A stretch of 50,842 bases of DNA from GCA-2861595 sp035536185 (GTDB lineage: Bacteria > Actinomycetota > Acidimicrobiia > Acidimicrobiales > GCA-2861595). The notes under the pieces are model-generated. The model was not told the DNA's origin and did no database searches. It saw only the letters and a program-made list of their open reading frames with translations. The stretch lies in NCBI GenBank assembly GCA_035536185.1, contig DATLOM010000007.1, forward strand, positions 1 through 50,842. Direction: 5' to 3'. A program made the translations under genes and the position numbers. How positions within the stretch are numbered: the first letter of the stretch is position 1; each line of letters opens with the position of its first letter. Shown piece by piece: positions 1 through 9,672 of this stretch.

Positions 1-2
1 TC

Positions 3-281
3 GCCGGCTGTGCGGCCGACGATGTCGAGGAGATCAACACACTGGGCAAGACGCTGTCGTCGTGGCGCAGCGAGATCATCGCCCACCACCGCACCGGCAC
101 CAGCAACGGGCCGACGGAGGGCTTGAACCTGGCTGTGAAGACGGTCAAGCGCTGCGGTCACGGCTTCCGATCGTTCGAGAACTACCGCTTGCGCGTCCTG
201 CTTCACGCCGGCGGCATTAGATGGCCGGAACGGGCAACGGTCCCACCGCTGCGATGTCGCGCTCCCCAGTTAGACGCGTAG
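3..281 (+). CDS. ISL3-like transposase, C-terminal fragment
   Basis: Open from the window edge to a TAG stop, about 92 residues. The stretch around SNGPTEGLNLAVK, followed by GHGFRSFENYRLRVLLHAGG, matches the conserved C-terminal end of ISL3-type DDE transposases, including the invariant NGPTE around the last catalytic glutamate. The 5' part lies outside the window, so I cannot tell whether the element is complete. It abuts a decayed toxin cassette, which suggests that mobile elements have reshaped the downstream end of the rhs locus. Seen: motif and reading frame. Inferred: family. Confidence 0.7.
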   Translation, partial: AGCAADDVEEINTLGKTLSSWRSEIIAHHRTGTSNGPTEGLNLAVKTVKRCGHGFRSFENYRLRVLLHAGGIRWPERATVPPLRCRAPQLDA

Positions 282-282
282 A

Positions 283-624
283 GCCAAATATGCCAAGACG
301 CCGGAGGCACCTGTTGGAGTGCCTTGGCCAGGTCAGCCACGGAGACTCTTACGGCGTGCTTGATGCCGAGGCGGTTCCGGCCCAAGTCCATGGCACGGGG
401 CATGAAGAAATGTGGACCAGCACCGGCTGGTGGGCAACGACGTAGTACGTGTGGATGTCGGAGACCGTCAGGTTGTGGACATTGATGTCGGCCACGTCGT
501 AGAGGCCCACGCAGGTGAGTTCCTCGAAGTCACCGTCGGCTTCGAGGACTAGGTCGACCTCCGTCTCTTGCCCTACCAGCCAAAGGGGGCGGTAGCCGCT
601 TCTTCTCAAAGTGTCGCGCCCCAC
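283..624 (-). pseudogene. Orphan polymorphic-toxin cassette remnant (HINT/pretoxin C-terminus)
   Basis: On the minus strand, downstream of the immunity gene, an open frame encodes VHNLTVSDIHTYYVVAHQPV, the typical C-terminal block of the autoproteolytic HINT domain that precedes toxin tips in secreted polymorphic toxins. The usual VLVHN junction asparagine reads as I here. The toxin tip appears to continue in another frame (from CPRAMDLGRNRLG onward) after a frameshift near 390-400, then is lost near the transposase fragment. There is no start codon context or complete domain, so I call this a displaced and decayed alternative tip, as known for Rhs and CDI loci. Its toxin activity cannot be identified. 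Confidence 0.6.
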
Positions 625-1328
625 CCGTCGTACTCGCCGCCTAGCTCAGCTGCCAGCCGTTTTAATTCTGTCTGCGCCTCGGACGGGTCCTCTGCCCCTC
701 TTACAACAACCGGCCAGTTGCTTTCGTCGGGAGGTCGGCGTGTCTCCGCGTCAAACCCGGCAGTCGACAGCTCCTCTGCTGCGCGGCGGGCGGCACGGTC
801 AGAAGGAAAGTATATGAAGTGCTCTACTTCCTGCATTCGAGGCCTCTGCCGGCGCGGGAGTACGCTGGGTGGTCGTCCAATGTCATCCTCCGGGCCATAA
901 CCGGACGCGATCCTCTCGCCTATGAGGTCGAGATCGACTGTGACGGATCCCACGGACAAGCGGGCAAAGTCGGGCGTTAGTCGCCATATCCGCCTTTCTC
1001 GCTTTCCATCCCAGAGGTACCACGTCTTCGTGAAGCCCTTTGAGTCCACTGCGCCCCGAACTCGCATTCGAGGGAATTGCCGAGCGGAATCCGGAATTGC
1101 AGCGTGGCCGACCAGTTTAAAGTTACCACCTCGGACCCCGACCCGAAGCGGAACGACCGCGTGGAACTGTTCTGGGCCTCGGACTAGGTCTGAGAAATCG
1201 TCTGGACGGGTTGAGTGAACACCCGGCAACACGCGTATCACCTCCCCGATCGGCGAGTCATGGGTGTACTGCGCGTAGCCAAAGCCTCGGCCCTCGATCG
1301 GGATCTCGAGAATATCGCCCGGTTTCAC
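606..1328 (-). CDS. Imm26-like + RraB-like immunity protein for the Rhs GIY-YIG toxin
   Basis: About 240 residues. The N-terminal half (KPGDILEIPIEGRGFGYAQY) matches Imm26-type immunity proteins of polymorphic toxin systems. The C-terminal 80 residues (HFIYFPSDRAARRAAEEL ... LGGEYDGWG) match the RraB (regulator of RNase E activity B) fold, which also occurs in immunity proteins. I prefer the GTG at 1328, which overlaps the rhs TGA as GTGA and has GAGGTGG upstream; an in-frame GTG at 1358 would overlap rhs further. Location directly behind the toxin tip, with translational coupling, is the classic arrangement for a cognate antitoxin. The pairing of this two-domain protein with a GIY-YIG tip is inferred from position only. 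Confidence 0.8.
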   Translation of the reverse strand: MKPGDILEIPIEGRGFGYAQYTHDSPIGEVIRVLPGVHSTRPDDFSDLVRGPEQFHAVVPLRVGVRGGNFKLVGHAAIPDSARQFPRMRVRGAVDSKGFTKTWYLWDGKRERRIWRLTPDFARLSVGSVTVDLDLIGERIASGYGPEDDIGRPPSVLPRRQRPRMQEVEHFIYFPSDRAARRAAEELSTAGFDAETRRPPDESNWPVVVRGAEDPSEAQTELKRLAAELGGEYDGWGATL

Positions 1329-4300
1329 CGTCGCGCCCACCTCGTGTAGTAGGTCCACCGCCCACTCATCACCCGTCGGCGGTAACTCTCTTCATGCGGG
1401 CTGATGCTATGGATCTTGTTCGAAAGGATTCCCCCCCTATCACGTCCGACACGCCCGTATTTGGAGATCAAGAATTCTTCCACATTCCTAGCCTTCTCTC
1501 TCGACAGGCGTTCAAGACCTTTGATTGGTCGGATTTCTGCGACGTCGCCTAACCCTTTCCCGGCCGCGAGCTTGTGCTGAGCTGCGCGTCTCTTAAAATT
1601 ATTGGTAATCCCGATGTAGGAGAACCTGCCCGTACTGTCGAACCCACGATAGACGGCGACTGCTTCGTCGGCGTGCTGCGCTACCTTCGTCGCGGCCTTC
1701 TCAGCGACCTTGGCGGCCACCTTGGTGACACCCACGCCAACGAGAGCCCCGCCGGCCAGCATCCCGGTACGCAAGAGGCGCTCGGAGCCGCTCATCTTGC
1801 GGCCGCCCTCCAGCCAGTCCCGCCCAGTGGCGATGGAGACCGCCTCGATGCCCGCCCCCACCACGGGGACGAAGGGCAGGGCCTTCTTGGCCAGCTTCTT
1901 GACCGCCTTGAGCGGCGAGGGGATCTTGATCTTGGGGAACCCGAGACCGTGGCCGTCCTCGTAGAAGGCCACGGGGTTGGCGCCGGCGAACAGGTAGCGG
2001 TTGCCCGTCAGCTCATCGCCGCCCAGCTGCAGGTCGAGAGCCGAGGCCACAAACACGTCCGGAGTGGTAAAGCGCGACGTGGTCGGGTCGTACTGCCGCG
2101 GCCCCAGCACCACCGCCCCCGTCACCTTGTCGGTCAGAGCCGACTGGAAGCCCAGGGAGGAGTTCGGGGCGGTGACGCCTATCTTCTTGGCCGACCCACC
2201 CTTGTCGTCCTTGCCATAGGGGTCATAGGCCGACTGCTGGACCACGGCTCCCCCGACGTCGAGGTGGGTGGCCACGTTGCCCGAGGCGTCGGGCAACAAC
2301 CAGGTCCAGGTGCGTAACGCGCTGAGTTGGCGGGGGATCGGCTCTTGACCGAGAGCCTCCTGGTCGTCATCGACCAGGTACACCACGTTGGTGGCGCCGC
2401 CGCCGTCGGCCTCCTCGGCCAGGTTGCCCGAGGTCCCCCAGTAGAAGTACAGGGTCCGCTCTGCGGCCGTGGCCGAGGTCTCAGTGCGGGCCACCAGGCG
2501 GTCGGTGGTGTCATAGACGTAGTCCACGTCGACCGCATCGGTCGCCGCACCTTGGTCGTCGACTCGGGCCGTGTGCCCGGCGGGGTCATAGCCGCTGGCC
2601 CGTCGGGCTGACGCGGCCGGCAGCGCCCCCTCCTGGTGGGAGGTGGTGCGAAGGATCTCTTGACCGAGGCCGTCGTAGCCGAGGGCCTCGGTGTCGACCA
2701 CCGTGCCCGAGATCCCTCCGAAGGTCTCGGTGCGCCGGGACGACAGCCGCCCCGAGGGGTAGGCGGAGGTGGCTCGCGAGCGCAGCGTGGAGCCGAGGCG
2801 CACCTCCTCGGCGGCGATGTTGCCCCCGTCGTCTAGGCTGTGGGTGGTGGCTAGCGCCGTGGTGGTGCCGGGCTCGGGGAAGGGGCTGGTCCAGCCGGTA
2901 AGGCGCTCGGCTAGGTCGTAGGAGAAGCTGCCCACTCCCCCGGCCGTGGTGCCATCTGGCTGTTCGACCTGCACGGTCTCTGCTGTGCGCAGGCCACCCA
3001 CATCATAGGAGATGCCAGTGTGGGACCGCACCCGGGCCCGCTCAGCTCCGCTTGGGGTTAGGGCCGCCCACACCAGTTCAGACGGCGAACCGTCGGGCAG
3101 GTAGTCGAAGCTGGCCTTGGCTGCGCCGCCGGCGCAATTGCTGGTGCCCCCGCGGCCCAAGCACGTGGTGGCCGGGGCGCCGGAGGCAAAGGTGGCAAAG
3201 GTGGTTGTTCGGCCCTGCCAGTCCTTGAGCTGCTCGAGGCGCCCGCCGGGGGAGTATTTCTCGTAGGCGATCATGCGCCCGCCGTGAGTGGCCGTCGCCG
3301 GCGAACCGTCGGGGTTGTAGGCAAATCTCTGGGTGCGGGTCACCATGGCGCTGGTCTCGGGCGAGCGCACCTTCTGGGTGGTCTCGGTGAGCCAGCTGCG
3401 GTGGTCCCAGGTAAAGGCCTGGGAGCGCAGCAGGGTCCCGACGCCACAGCCGGCGGTGCCGGAAACGGTGCGGGTGGCCAACAGGTTGCCCTCGGCGTCG
3501 TAGCCCGCGGTGGGCGCTTCGCCCTCGGCCCAGTTGCAGGTGGCCAAGGTCTTGGCAGTGGCGTGATCGGTCACCACCATCGACTGGCGGGTGTTGTCGG
3601 GGTTGTAGGCGAAGGTGGTGGTGCGCACCGCGGCGCCGTCGACCCGATCCTTACGGGTGGTCTGTTGGCCCTCGCCGGAGTACTCGTAGGCCACGGTGTG
3701 GCCGGGGTTGGTCGGGTCCTTGGTCTGCTCGGTGAGCTGGCCCAAGGCGTCGTAGCGGTAGGACGAGACGAGCTGGCCGGCAGTGGGCGAGCCGCCACAG
3801 GCCGCCTCGCTGCCCCCACCCGATCCGGTCGGCTGTACCTGGCAGGTCTGGTTGCCGGCCGCGTCGTAGCCGTAGAAGGTGTCGAGGGACTTGGTGGCGC
3901 TGAGCCGGCGCCGGGAGGCCGTCGCCTCTCCGAAGACGTTGTAGGAGGAGGTGGTGGCCGCCTCCACGCCATCGTCGCTGCGGGGGCCTCGGGCCTCGAT
4001 CACCTCGCCATGGGCGTTGTAGGCGGTGCGGGTGACCGCCTTCTGGCCAGCCACCGGGGAGGTCTCTGCGGTGGTGACCACCTGGCCGTCGGGGGCGTAG
4101 GTGGTCTCCGACTCGGGGCGATCGCCCGCCGCGTTGGTGGCCGGGTGGCGCTCGAGGCGGACACGCCCGGCGCGGTCATAGAAGTACTCGCTCACCGCCA
4201 CCGATCCCGTCCCTGCCGGTGCGGTGGTGGCCTTGAGGGCCCGGTTGGGCCAGTAGGCGTAGGTGGTGACGCCCCCGATGGCGCTGGTGTCGGAGGACTT

Positions 4301-7300
4301 GGCGCCGTCGTCGTTCCAGGAGGTCTTGTTCACTACGCGGGGGGCCGCAGCATCGACGCCCGGTCCCGAGGACTCGGTCATCCAACCGTTGGAATCGTAG
4401 GTCCAGGTGCCGGTGAAGTCGCCCGCGGTGGTGGTGGCCGTGCCCCGGGGGCTCGTCTCACTGGTCTTCTGGTCGTTGGGGTCATAACCGTAGGCCGTGA
4501 CGTGTCCGACCGGGTCGGTGACCCGGGTGGCGTTGTCCCGCTCGTCGTAGACCGTGGTGGTCTCGCGCTGGTCCCGGTCGACAAGCTTGGCGATCTTGCC
4601 GTAGGGGGTGTAGCCCCAGGTCTTGGCCTTGCCCAGGGCGTCGGTGAGGCGGGTGGGCATGCCCGTGCGGTCATATCCGCCGTGGTCGGGCTTCGTGGGA
4701 TCACCGAAGGTGGTGATGTCGGCCACGTCGGTCCGGGGGCCGTCGATGGAGCGAAGCCCGCCCCGGTCGTAGTAGGCAAACGAGGTGGTGCGGTCGGTGC
4801 CGCTCGCCGCACCCGAGCCGTTGGCCCGCTGGTGCACGGAGCTGAGCCGGCCGGTGTCGTCGCTGTAGGCGAAGTCGCTCACGCGGCGCACGGCGTCGCC
4901 GTAGTTGTCAGCCGCGCGGACCTGGGCCAGGTCGGCCACCGCCTCGCAGTAGCCCTCCTTGGTCACCGGTTCGGGGCCGGGCTCGGGTGGAGTGCAGCCG
5001 GGAAGGCGCCACGGGCTGGCGAAGCGGTAGGCGAGGGTGGAGACCACCGGGATGGTGGAGGCGCCGGTGGGCAACCCGGGAGTATCAGTCCGGTTAGGGG
5101 CGGGCTCGGTGACCTTGGTGAGTAGGCCCAGGTCGTTGTAGGCGTAGGAGGTGGTGGCCGCGGTCCCGTCGGCGCTGTTGCCCTCGGAGCTGGCCACCAG
5201 GCGGTTCTGGGCCCAGGAGAAGCTGTCCACGACCGCGCCGGTGTCAGCCCCGGCGTCGGTGATCTTGGCGATGTTGCCCCCCGCCACCCGACCGTCAGAC
5301 TCGCTCACCGGGCCCCGCCCGGAGACGCCGTACGTGGTCTTGGTCCCAACAGGCGAGGTGGCCGTTGTGGTGCGGGCGCCGGCGGCATCGGCGGGGCCGT
5401 AGGCGTATCGCCAGGGCTTGGCTCGGCGGTCGGTGACGGTGGTGAGGCGCTGGGCGCCAGTGTCGAGGCTGTAGCCGAGGCTCGTCGTCTTGCCCAGGGC
5501 GTCGGTCACGCCGGCGAGCAGGCCGGTGGTGGCGTCGTAGGAGAAACCCGTGGTGCGCTTTCCCTTCTCCACCGTGGCGTGGTCGGCCTCAGTCACTGAG
5601 GTCAGCCGGCCAGAGGTGTAGCCCAGCGCCGTGCGCCGCTCCCACAGAGGGGTGGTGCCCGAAGCGGGGTCGGGCGCGGAGTAGCCGGGGAGGGAGGTGA
5701 TGGCGTCGAGTAGTCCCTCGGGGTTGTAGGAGAAGCGAACCACCACGGCATCGCCGGTGCGGGAGTGCTTGATGCGCATGAGGCGGGGCTTGACCACCGT
5801 GGCCACCGCGACCGCCTCGTGCTCGTAGGTGAGGCGGTTGGCGTTGCGGTCGGTGACCGAGGTCACCCGCCAGGCTGGGCCGGGCAGAGACCCCAGCGAG
5901 GGCAGGGCCTTGAGGTTCTCGGCCTGGTAGGTGACACCGTCGGGGCGCACCAGGGAATAGGCGGTGACCAGCCCGGCGGCATCGGTCTCCTCGAATATCC
6001 GAAGGCTCACCCCCGGCGGGGCATCCCAGCGCGATCCGGGGCCACCTTGGCGCACGAAGCGGTGGGTGGTGCCGTCGGCGTCGACGAACTCGAGGACCTG
6101 GCCCACCACCGTGCCCGCCTCGCTCACCAGGTCGGCCAGGGTCAGACCCGAGCCGGCGTCGAGTGACTCCACGGCGCCCTCCACGCCCTCCAGGCCTGCC
6201 TCGAGGTCGCTGACCGACAGGCGCCAGCCCGCGCCGATCCCGTCGAGGTCGCGGGGCTCCTGGGCGTTGTAGGTGCGACGGACAACCACGTTGAGGCCCT
6301 GGGCGGGGATGGACACGTCCTCTTGCTGGACAACCAGGTTGCCCGTGCGCAGGTGTACGTAGCCGGTGGCGGTGCCGAGGTCGTGGCGGGCGTAGGGGTA
6401 GAAGTGCTCGAGGCCGAGTTCGTCGGAGGCCGCCTCCGCTACCGATGGCAGCGTGGGTGACAGCGCCAGTGGACCGTCGGGATCCACCACGATCGGGCCG
6501 TAGACCCTGTCCGGGCTGACGTTACCCGCTCTGTCTATCGTCTTGACGTGGAACCACCAGACGCCGTCGCCCAAGTCAGGCGAGATAGCAGTCAGCGCGA
6601 GGCCATCGCCGTCCTGGATGCCGTTGTCCTCGATGGCTTGGTCCTGGTTGAAGGTCCACGAGTAGCCGGCCACACCGGAGGTGGCATCGCTGCCTGGCGT
6701 CCACGTGACCGTGGCTCTCCGATTGGATACGGCCACGCCAGCCGGGTGGGTGGCTGAGACCACTGCACCCGGCGGGGTGGGCGCGGTGACATCGACCTTG
6801 AAGCCAAAGTTGGCGCTCGGGCCCCAGGTGCCTGCGGCGTTCTTGGCCCGCACGTGGAAGTACCAGGTGCCGTCGGCGTTGACGGTGTAGGGCGGCGCAT
6901 CGGTGCCGCTGCCCTTGCCCACCGGCTCGGGGTCACGTTCCCCCACCTGGTCGGGCGGGTCGTAGGCGTAGTCGACCACCGGCGAGGTGCTGGCGCCCGC
7001 GACCCACGACAGCGCCACCGTGCGGTTGGCGTACCACTTCGTCTTGTCGGGATGGCTGGAAGAGGAGACAACCGGGGCAGCCGGTGCTTCAGCGTCGATC
7101 AGGATCTTGCAGCGCGCCGTCTCCCCCCAGACCCCGGCGCCGTTGCGGGATTTGACGTGGAACCACCAACTGCCATTGCCTCGCGTCGGGGAGGCATAGG
7201 TGGCGGTGGAACCTTCAGCGATGTTGTCGAGGGCAAACGACTCCGTCTGGTTGAGGTCATAGGAGTACTCGGAGATGCCCGAGAGGTCGCTGGCCGTCCA

Positions 7301-9544
7301 TCGAAAGCTCGGTGTGTTGTTCGTCGACCACGTGGTGGCGCCGCACACGTGAGGCGCGTCGGCAGTGACTGACGGAGGCGGCGGGCCGGTGGAGTCCACC
7401 TTGAACCCATAGCGGGCGTTGGTGCTCCAATTGCCCATGGCGTCTCCCGTACGCGCGTTGAAGTACCACTGGCCGTCGCCCGAGACGGTGGTGGCGGGGT
7501 ACGTATTGGCTGTCTGGGTGGGCGAATAGCCGGCTTCGGCGGTGGCCGAAGTGGTCGGGGCGGCCACCGAGTAGCCGGCCACGCCGGAGCCGGTGTCGGG
7601 CTGCTGGGTCCACGAGGCAGTGAAAGACCGGCTCGGGTACCAGGCATTCTGGTCAGGATGGCTGGAGCTCGAGATCCCGGGCCCCGGTGGCGCCACGGTG
7701 TCGACGTCGACCCAGATTTCGGCGGTCGGTGCTGACCAGTTGTAGCCGTCGTAGGCAAAGGAGCGGTAGTAGAAGCGTCCTTCGCCCGCCCAGCCGGCGG
7801 GGAGTCGGACACAAGGCCGACTCCCCGACGGAGTCCAACCGCTGGTGGTGGCGGTGCCGACGAAGGCTCGTGCTGCGTTGTAGATGTCGAAGCGGACGTA
7901 GCCCTGGTCGTTGTTGGGGTCGACGTAGTCGGCGCACATATCCGGCGTGCGCGTGTTGATCCAGCCGTAGGCGGGAGTGGGGTTGGCGGGTACGTTGGCC
8001 AGGCGGTTGTAGGTGATGTCGATGTAAGGGCGTTCCCAGTGGGACTCCACGGATCCGAGGCGCAGGTAGTGGCCGGTCCCCCAGTTGTCCATCTCGATCC
8101 CGTTGTCCCCCCAGATCCCATGTGTCCAGTTGTGCACCCAGCTCCGCATGTCCCTCGACAGCCACTGTCCGCCGTTGACGTCAGCGTGGATCTCAGCGCA
8201 ACATCCTCCGGGCTGGTTGCGCCACGTGATGCCCCAGGGATCCCACCACGAGGGGCTCGGGCGCATCACGAAGTGGCTGGGCCCGTTGGACACCGAGTAG
8301 AAGTGTCCCCACCAGTCAGCCTTGAGGATGTCCTGCTGCCATGCCGGGGACAGGTCCCACTTCAGGTAGGAGCGGAAGTCCCAAGAACCGCCGTTGTACC
8401 AGGTGGTGCCCAACTTGTTGACGTAGTTGGCCCCGTCCCACTGATTGCTGCCGTTGTAGTTGCAGTCCCAGCACCCGCTGCCCACGAAGGCGTCGCCCAT
8501 CCCTCGATCCCATCCGGCCTTGAACGGTGGGTCGACCGAGACGGGGTAGATGCGGGTGGGGTCATCGAGCCAGGCGTGGGCAGCCTCGACCTCGACGACG
8601 AAACGCCCGTTCTCCTTGACCAGGCGCGTCTCGACGGGAGCCTGAGCAGGTTCGATCCCACGCTCTTTGTCTCCTGAGGAGTCGAACATGGAGCCCTTGG
8701 GGATCTCTGCCACCCGGTTGTCATCGGCGTCGTAGAAGCCGATGGTGCCATCGGCGTCGGCCTTGGGCGTGACCCTGGAGACGGTGAGAGGGAAGCGGAA
8801 GACGTTCGACGCGCCGGCCTTCAGTGGCGAGTTGAGCACCACCAGCTCCTTGAGCTCGTCGGAGCCCACCACGTGGTACTCGAGGTCGACGCCCGCGGCT
8901 ACACCCCGGTAGCGGATCTTGGAGCCGCTGGCCGTTGGATCCGAGACGCCTCTGGCCCCTTCGAATCCGAACCCGACGGACCATTTCGACGTCGAAGCCC
9001 GCACCACCTGGGCGGCGTCCGCCTTGGGCGCGAACGAGAAGGCCACCCGCCCGGAGCGGTTCTTGAAGCCGCGATCGGCATTGGCCACCACGCTGGGGTC
9101 GATGGGCTGCCAGACGCCTTGGGCGTCCTTCCAGCTGATGGGCCCCGAGAAGGCTCGAAGCGTGCGGGTGCCGTCGGGGTTCTCGTAGATGAGGTTGGTC
9201 TCTGTGCGCTCGAGCAACTTTGCTTTGGCCGGGTCGAAGCTCGGGGTGGCGCGAACCGTCGGGTGGTCCGGTGGCGTTGGCGTCGGCCCGGCAGACGAAG
9301 GGGTGGTTGCGTCGGGAGAAGCCGCGGTCTCCTCCGTCGGCGCCGCGGCCGTTGCCGGCTCAGGCGCCGACTCAGCCGCGGCGGGGCGCGCCTTGAACGG
9401 AGGCACCAGTGTCGCCACGAGGGAGGCCAGGAGGACCACGAGCAGCGCTCGCCGCCAGGTCTGAAGTCGTGCCGGCCCGGTGCTGGAGCCGCGCGGCCTG
9501 GCTCGAGAGGGAGCGGGTCGCCGTGGTGAGGACAGGTGAGTCAC
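1325..9544 (-). CDS. Secreted Rhs/YD-repeat polymorphic toxin with C-terminal GIY-YIG nuclease domain
   Basis: 2739 residues, intact. GTG start with AAGGGG five bases upstream. An arginine-rich N-terminus and hydrophobic segment (about 30-52) form a signal peptide or anchor. Then come a DNRLRE/TANFOR-like beta domain (about 345-500), three Ig/Fn3-like repeats each containing a SSSHPD motif (about 590-990), a DUF6531-like entry (YVHLRTGNLVV, RRTYNAQEPRDLDGIGAGW), many YD repeats (about 1200-2400) and the conserved Rhs core end (YDPTTSRFTTPD). A linker with a hydrophobic stretch precedes the last 110 residues. These carry AVYRG...YIGI, then K-R-R, an E in RNVEEFLI and an N in LSNKIHS, matching the catalytic tyrosines, R, E and N of GIY-YIG nucleases. 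Known: such proteins deliver tips into competing cells. Inferred: DNA or tRNA cleavage. Confidence 0.9.
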   Translation of the reverse strand: MTHLSSPRRPAPSRARPRGSSTGPARLQTWRRALLVVLLASLVATLVPPFKARPAAAESAPEPATAAAPTEETAASPDATTPSSAGPTPTPPDHPTVRATPSFDPAKAKLLERTETNLIYENPDGTRTLRAFSGPISWKDAQGVWQPIDPSVVANADRGFKNRSGRVAFSFAPKADAAQVVRASTSKWSVGFGFEGARGVSDPTASGSKIRYRGVAAGVDLEYHVVGSDELKELVVLNSPLKAGASNVFRFPLTVSRVTPKADADGTIGFYDADDNRVAEIPKGSMFDSSGDKERGIEPAQAPVETRLVKENGRFVVEVEAAHAWLDDPTRIYPVSVDPPFKAGWDRGMGDAFVGSGCWDCNYNGSNQWDGANYVNKLGTTWYNGGSWDFRSYLKWDLSPAWQQDILKADWWGHFYSVSNGPSHFVMRPSPSWWDPWGITWRNQPGGCCAEIHADVNGGQWLSRDMRSWVHNWTHGIWGDNGIEMDNWGTGHYLRLGSVESHWERPYIDITYNRLANVPANPTPAYGWINTRTPDMCADYVDPNNDQGYVRFDIYNAARAFVGTATTSGWTPSGSRPCVRLPAGWAGEGRFYYRSFAYDGYNWSAPTAEIWVDVDTVAPPGPGISSSSHPDQNAWYPSRSFTASWTQQPDTGSGVAGYSVAAPTTSATAEAGYSPTQTANTYPATTVSGDGQWYFNARTGDAMGNWSTNARYGFKVDSTGPPPPSVTADAPHVCGATTWSTNNTPSFRWTASDLSGISEYSYDLNQTESFALDNIAEGSTATYASPTRGNGSWWFHVKSRNGAGVWGETARCKILIDAEAPAAPVVSSSSHPDKTKWYANRTVALSWVAGASTSPVVDYAYDPPDQVGERDPEPVGKGSGTDAPPYTVNADGTWYFHVRAKNAAGTWGPSANFGFKVDVTAPTPPGAVVSATHPAGVAVSNRRATVTWTPGSDATSGVAGYSWTFNQDQAIEDNGIQDGDGLALTAISPDLGDGVWWFHVKTIDRAGNVSPDRVYGPIVVDPDGPLALSPTLPSVAEAASDELGLEHFYPYARHDLGTATGYVHLRTGNLVVQQEDVSIPAQGLNVVVRRTYNAQEPRDLDGIGAGWRLSVSDLEAGLEGVEGAVESLDAGSGLTLADLVSEAGTVVGQVLEFVDADGTTHRFVRQGGPGSRWDAPPGVSLRIFEETDAAGLVTAYSLVRPDGVTYQAENLKALPSLGSLPGPAWRVTSVTDRNANRLTYEHEAVAVATVVKPRLMRIKHSRTGDAVVVRFSYNPEGLLDAITSLPGYSAPDPASGTTPLWERRTALGYTSGRLTSVTEADHATVEKGKRTTGFSYDATTGLLAGVTDALGKTTSLGYSLDTGAQRLTTVTDRRAKPWRYAYGPADAAGARTTTATSPVGTKTTYGVSGRGPVSESDGRVAGGNIAKITDAGADTGAVVDSFSWAQNRLVASSEGNSADGTAATTSYAYNDLGLLTKVTEPAPNRTDTPGLPTGASTIPVVSTLAYRFASPWRLPGCTPPEPGPEPVTKEGYCEAVADLAQVRAADNYGDAVRRVSDFAYSDDTGRLSSVHQRANGSGAASGTDRTTSFAYYDRGGLRSIDGPRTDVADITTFGDPTKPDHGGYDRTGMPTRLTDALGKAKTWGYTPYGKIAKLVDRDQRETTTVYDERDNATRVTDPVGHVTAYGYDPNDQKTSETSPRGTATTTAGDFTGTWTYDSNGWMTESSGPGVDAAAPRVVNKTSWNDDGAKSSDTSAIGGVTTYAYWPNRALKATTAPAGTGSVAVSEYFYDRAGRVRLERHPATNAAGDRPESETTYAPDGQVVTTAETSPVAGQKAVTRTAYNAHGEVIEARGPRSDDGVEAATTSSYNVFGEATASRRRLSATKSLDTFYGYDAAGNQTCQVQPTGSGGGSEAACGGSPTAGQLVSSYRYDALGQLTEQTKDPTNPGHTVAYEYSGEGQQTTRKDRVDGAAVRTTTFAYNPDNTRQSMVVTDHATAKTLATCNWAEGEAPTAGYDAEGNLLATRTVSGTAGCGVGTLLRSQAFTWDHRSWLTETTQKVRSPETSAMVTRTQRFAYNPDGSPATATHGGRMIAYEKYSPGGRLEQLKDWQGRTTTFATFASGAPATTCLGRGGTSNCAGGAAKASFDYLPDGSPSELVWAALTPSGAERARVRSHTGISYDVGGLRTAETVQVEQPDGTTAGGVGSFSYDLAERLTGWTSPFPEPGTTTALATTHSLDDGGNIAAEEVRLGSTLRSRATSAYPSGRLSSRRTETFGGISGTVVDTEALGYDGLGQEILRTTSHQEGALPAASARRASGYDPAGHTARVDDQGAATDAVDVDYVYDTTDRLVARTETSATAAERTLYFYWGTSGNLAEEADGGGATNVVYLVDDDQEALGQEPIPRQLSALRTWTWLLPDASGNVATHLDVGGAVVQQSAYDPYGKDDKGGSAKKIGVTAPNSSLGFQSALTDKVTGAVVLGPRQYDPTTSRFTTPDVFVASALDLQLGGDELTGNRYLFAGANPVAFYEDGHGLGFPKIKIPSPLKAVKKLAKKALPFVPVVGAGIEAVSIATGRDWLEGGRKMSGSERLLRTGMLAGGALVGVGVTKVAAKVAEKAATKVAQHADEAVAVYRGFDSTGRFSYIGITNNFKRRAAQHKLAAGKGLGDVAEIRPIKGLERLSREKARNVEEFLISKYGRVGRDRGGILSNKIHSISPHEESYRRRVMSGRWTYYTRWARR

Positions 9545-9629
9545 TGAAGCCCCTTGTGGTGCAAGTGCCGAGGGAACTTCGCTGTCTGCGCCGTCCTGCC
9601 CGTCCCGCCTATCTGGCTGTACGTCAAGT

Positions 9630-9656
9630 AATATAGAGTTACCGTACGAATGTCAA
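9630..9656 (-). promoter_or_regulatory. Putative rhs promoter
   Basis: Minus strand TTGACA (9656-9651), a 15-nt spacer and TATATT (9635-9630), about 85 bp before the rhs GTG. This short AT-rich block stands out from its GC-rich surroundings and lies between rhs and the divergent TetR-family gene, so that regulator could act here. GTCAAG is repeated at 9623-9628 and 9652-9657. The spacer is one or two bases shorter than ideal. Confidence 0.5.
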
Positions 9657-9672
9657 GGGGACTTCTTGAAAA

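Noticed and set aside
3284..5125. 613-codon plus-strand open frame opposite the rhs gene
   Set aside because: Gly/Val/Arg-rich translation without domains, fully antisense to the intact YD-repeat region; a by-product of high GC.
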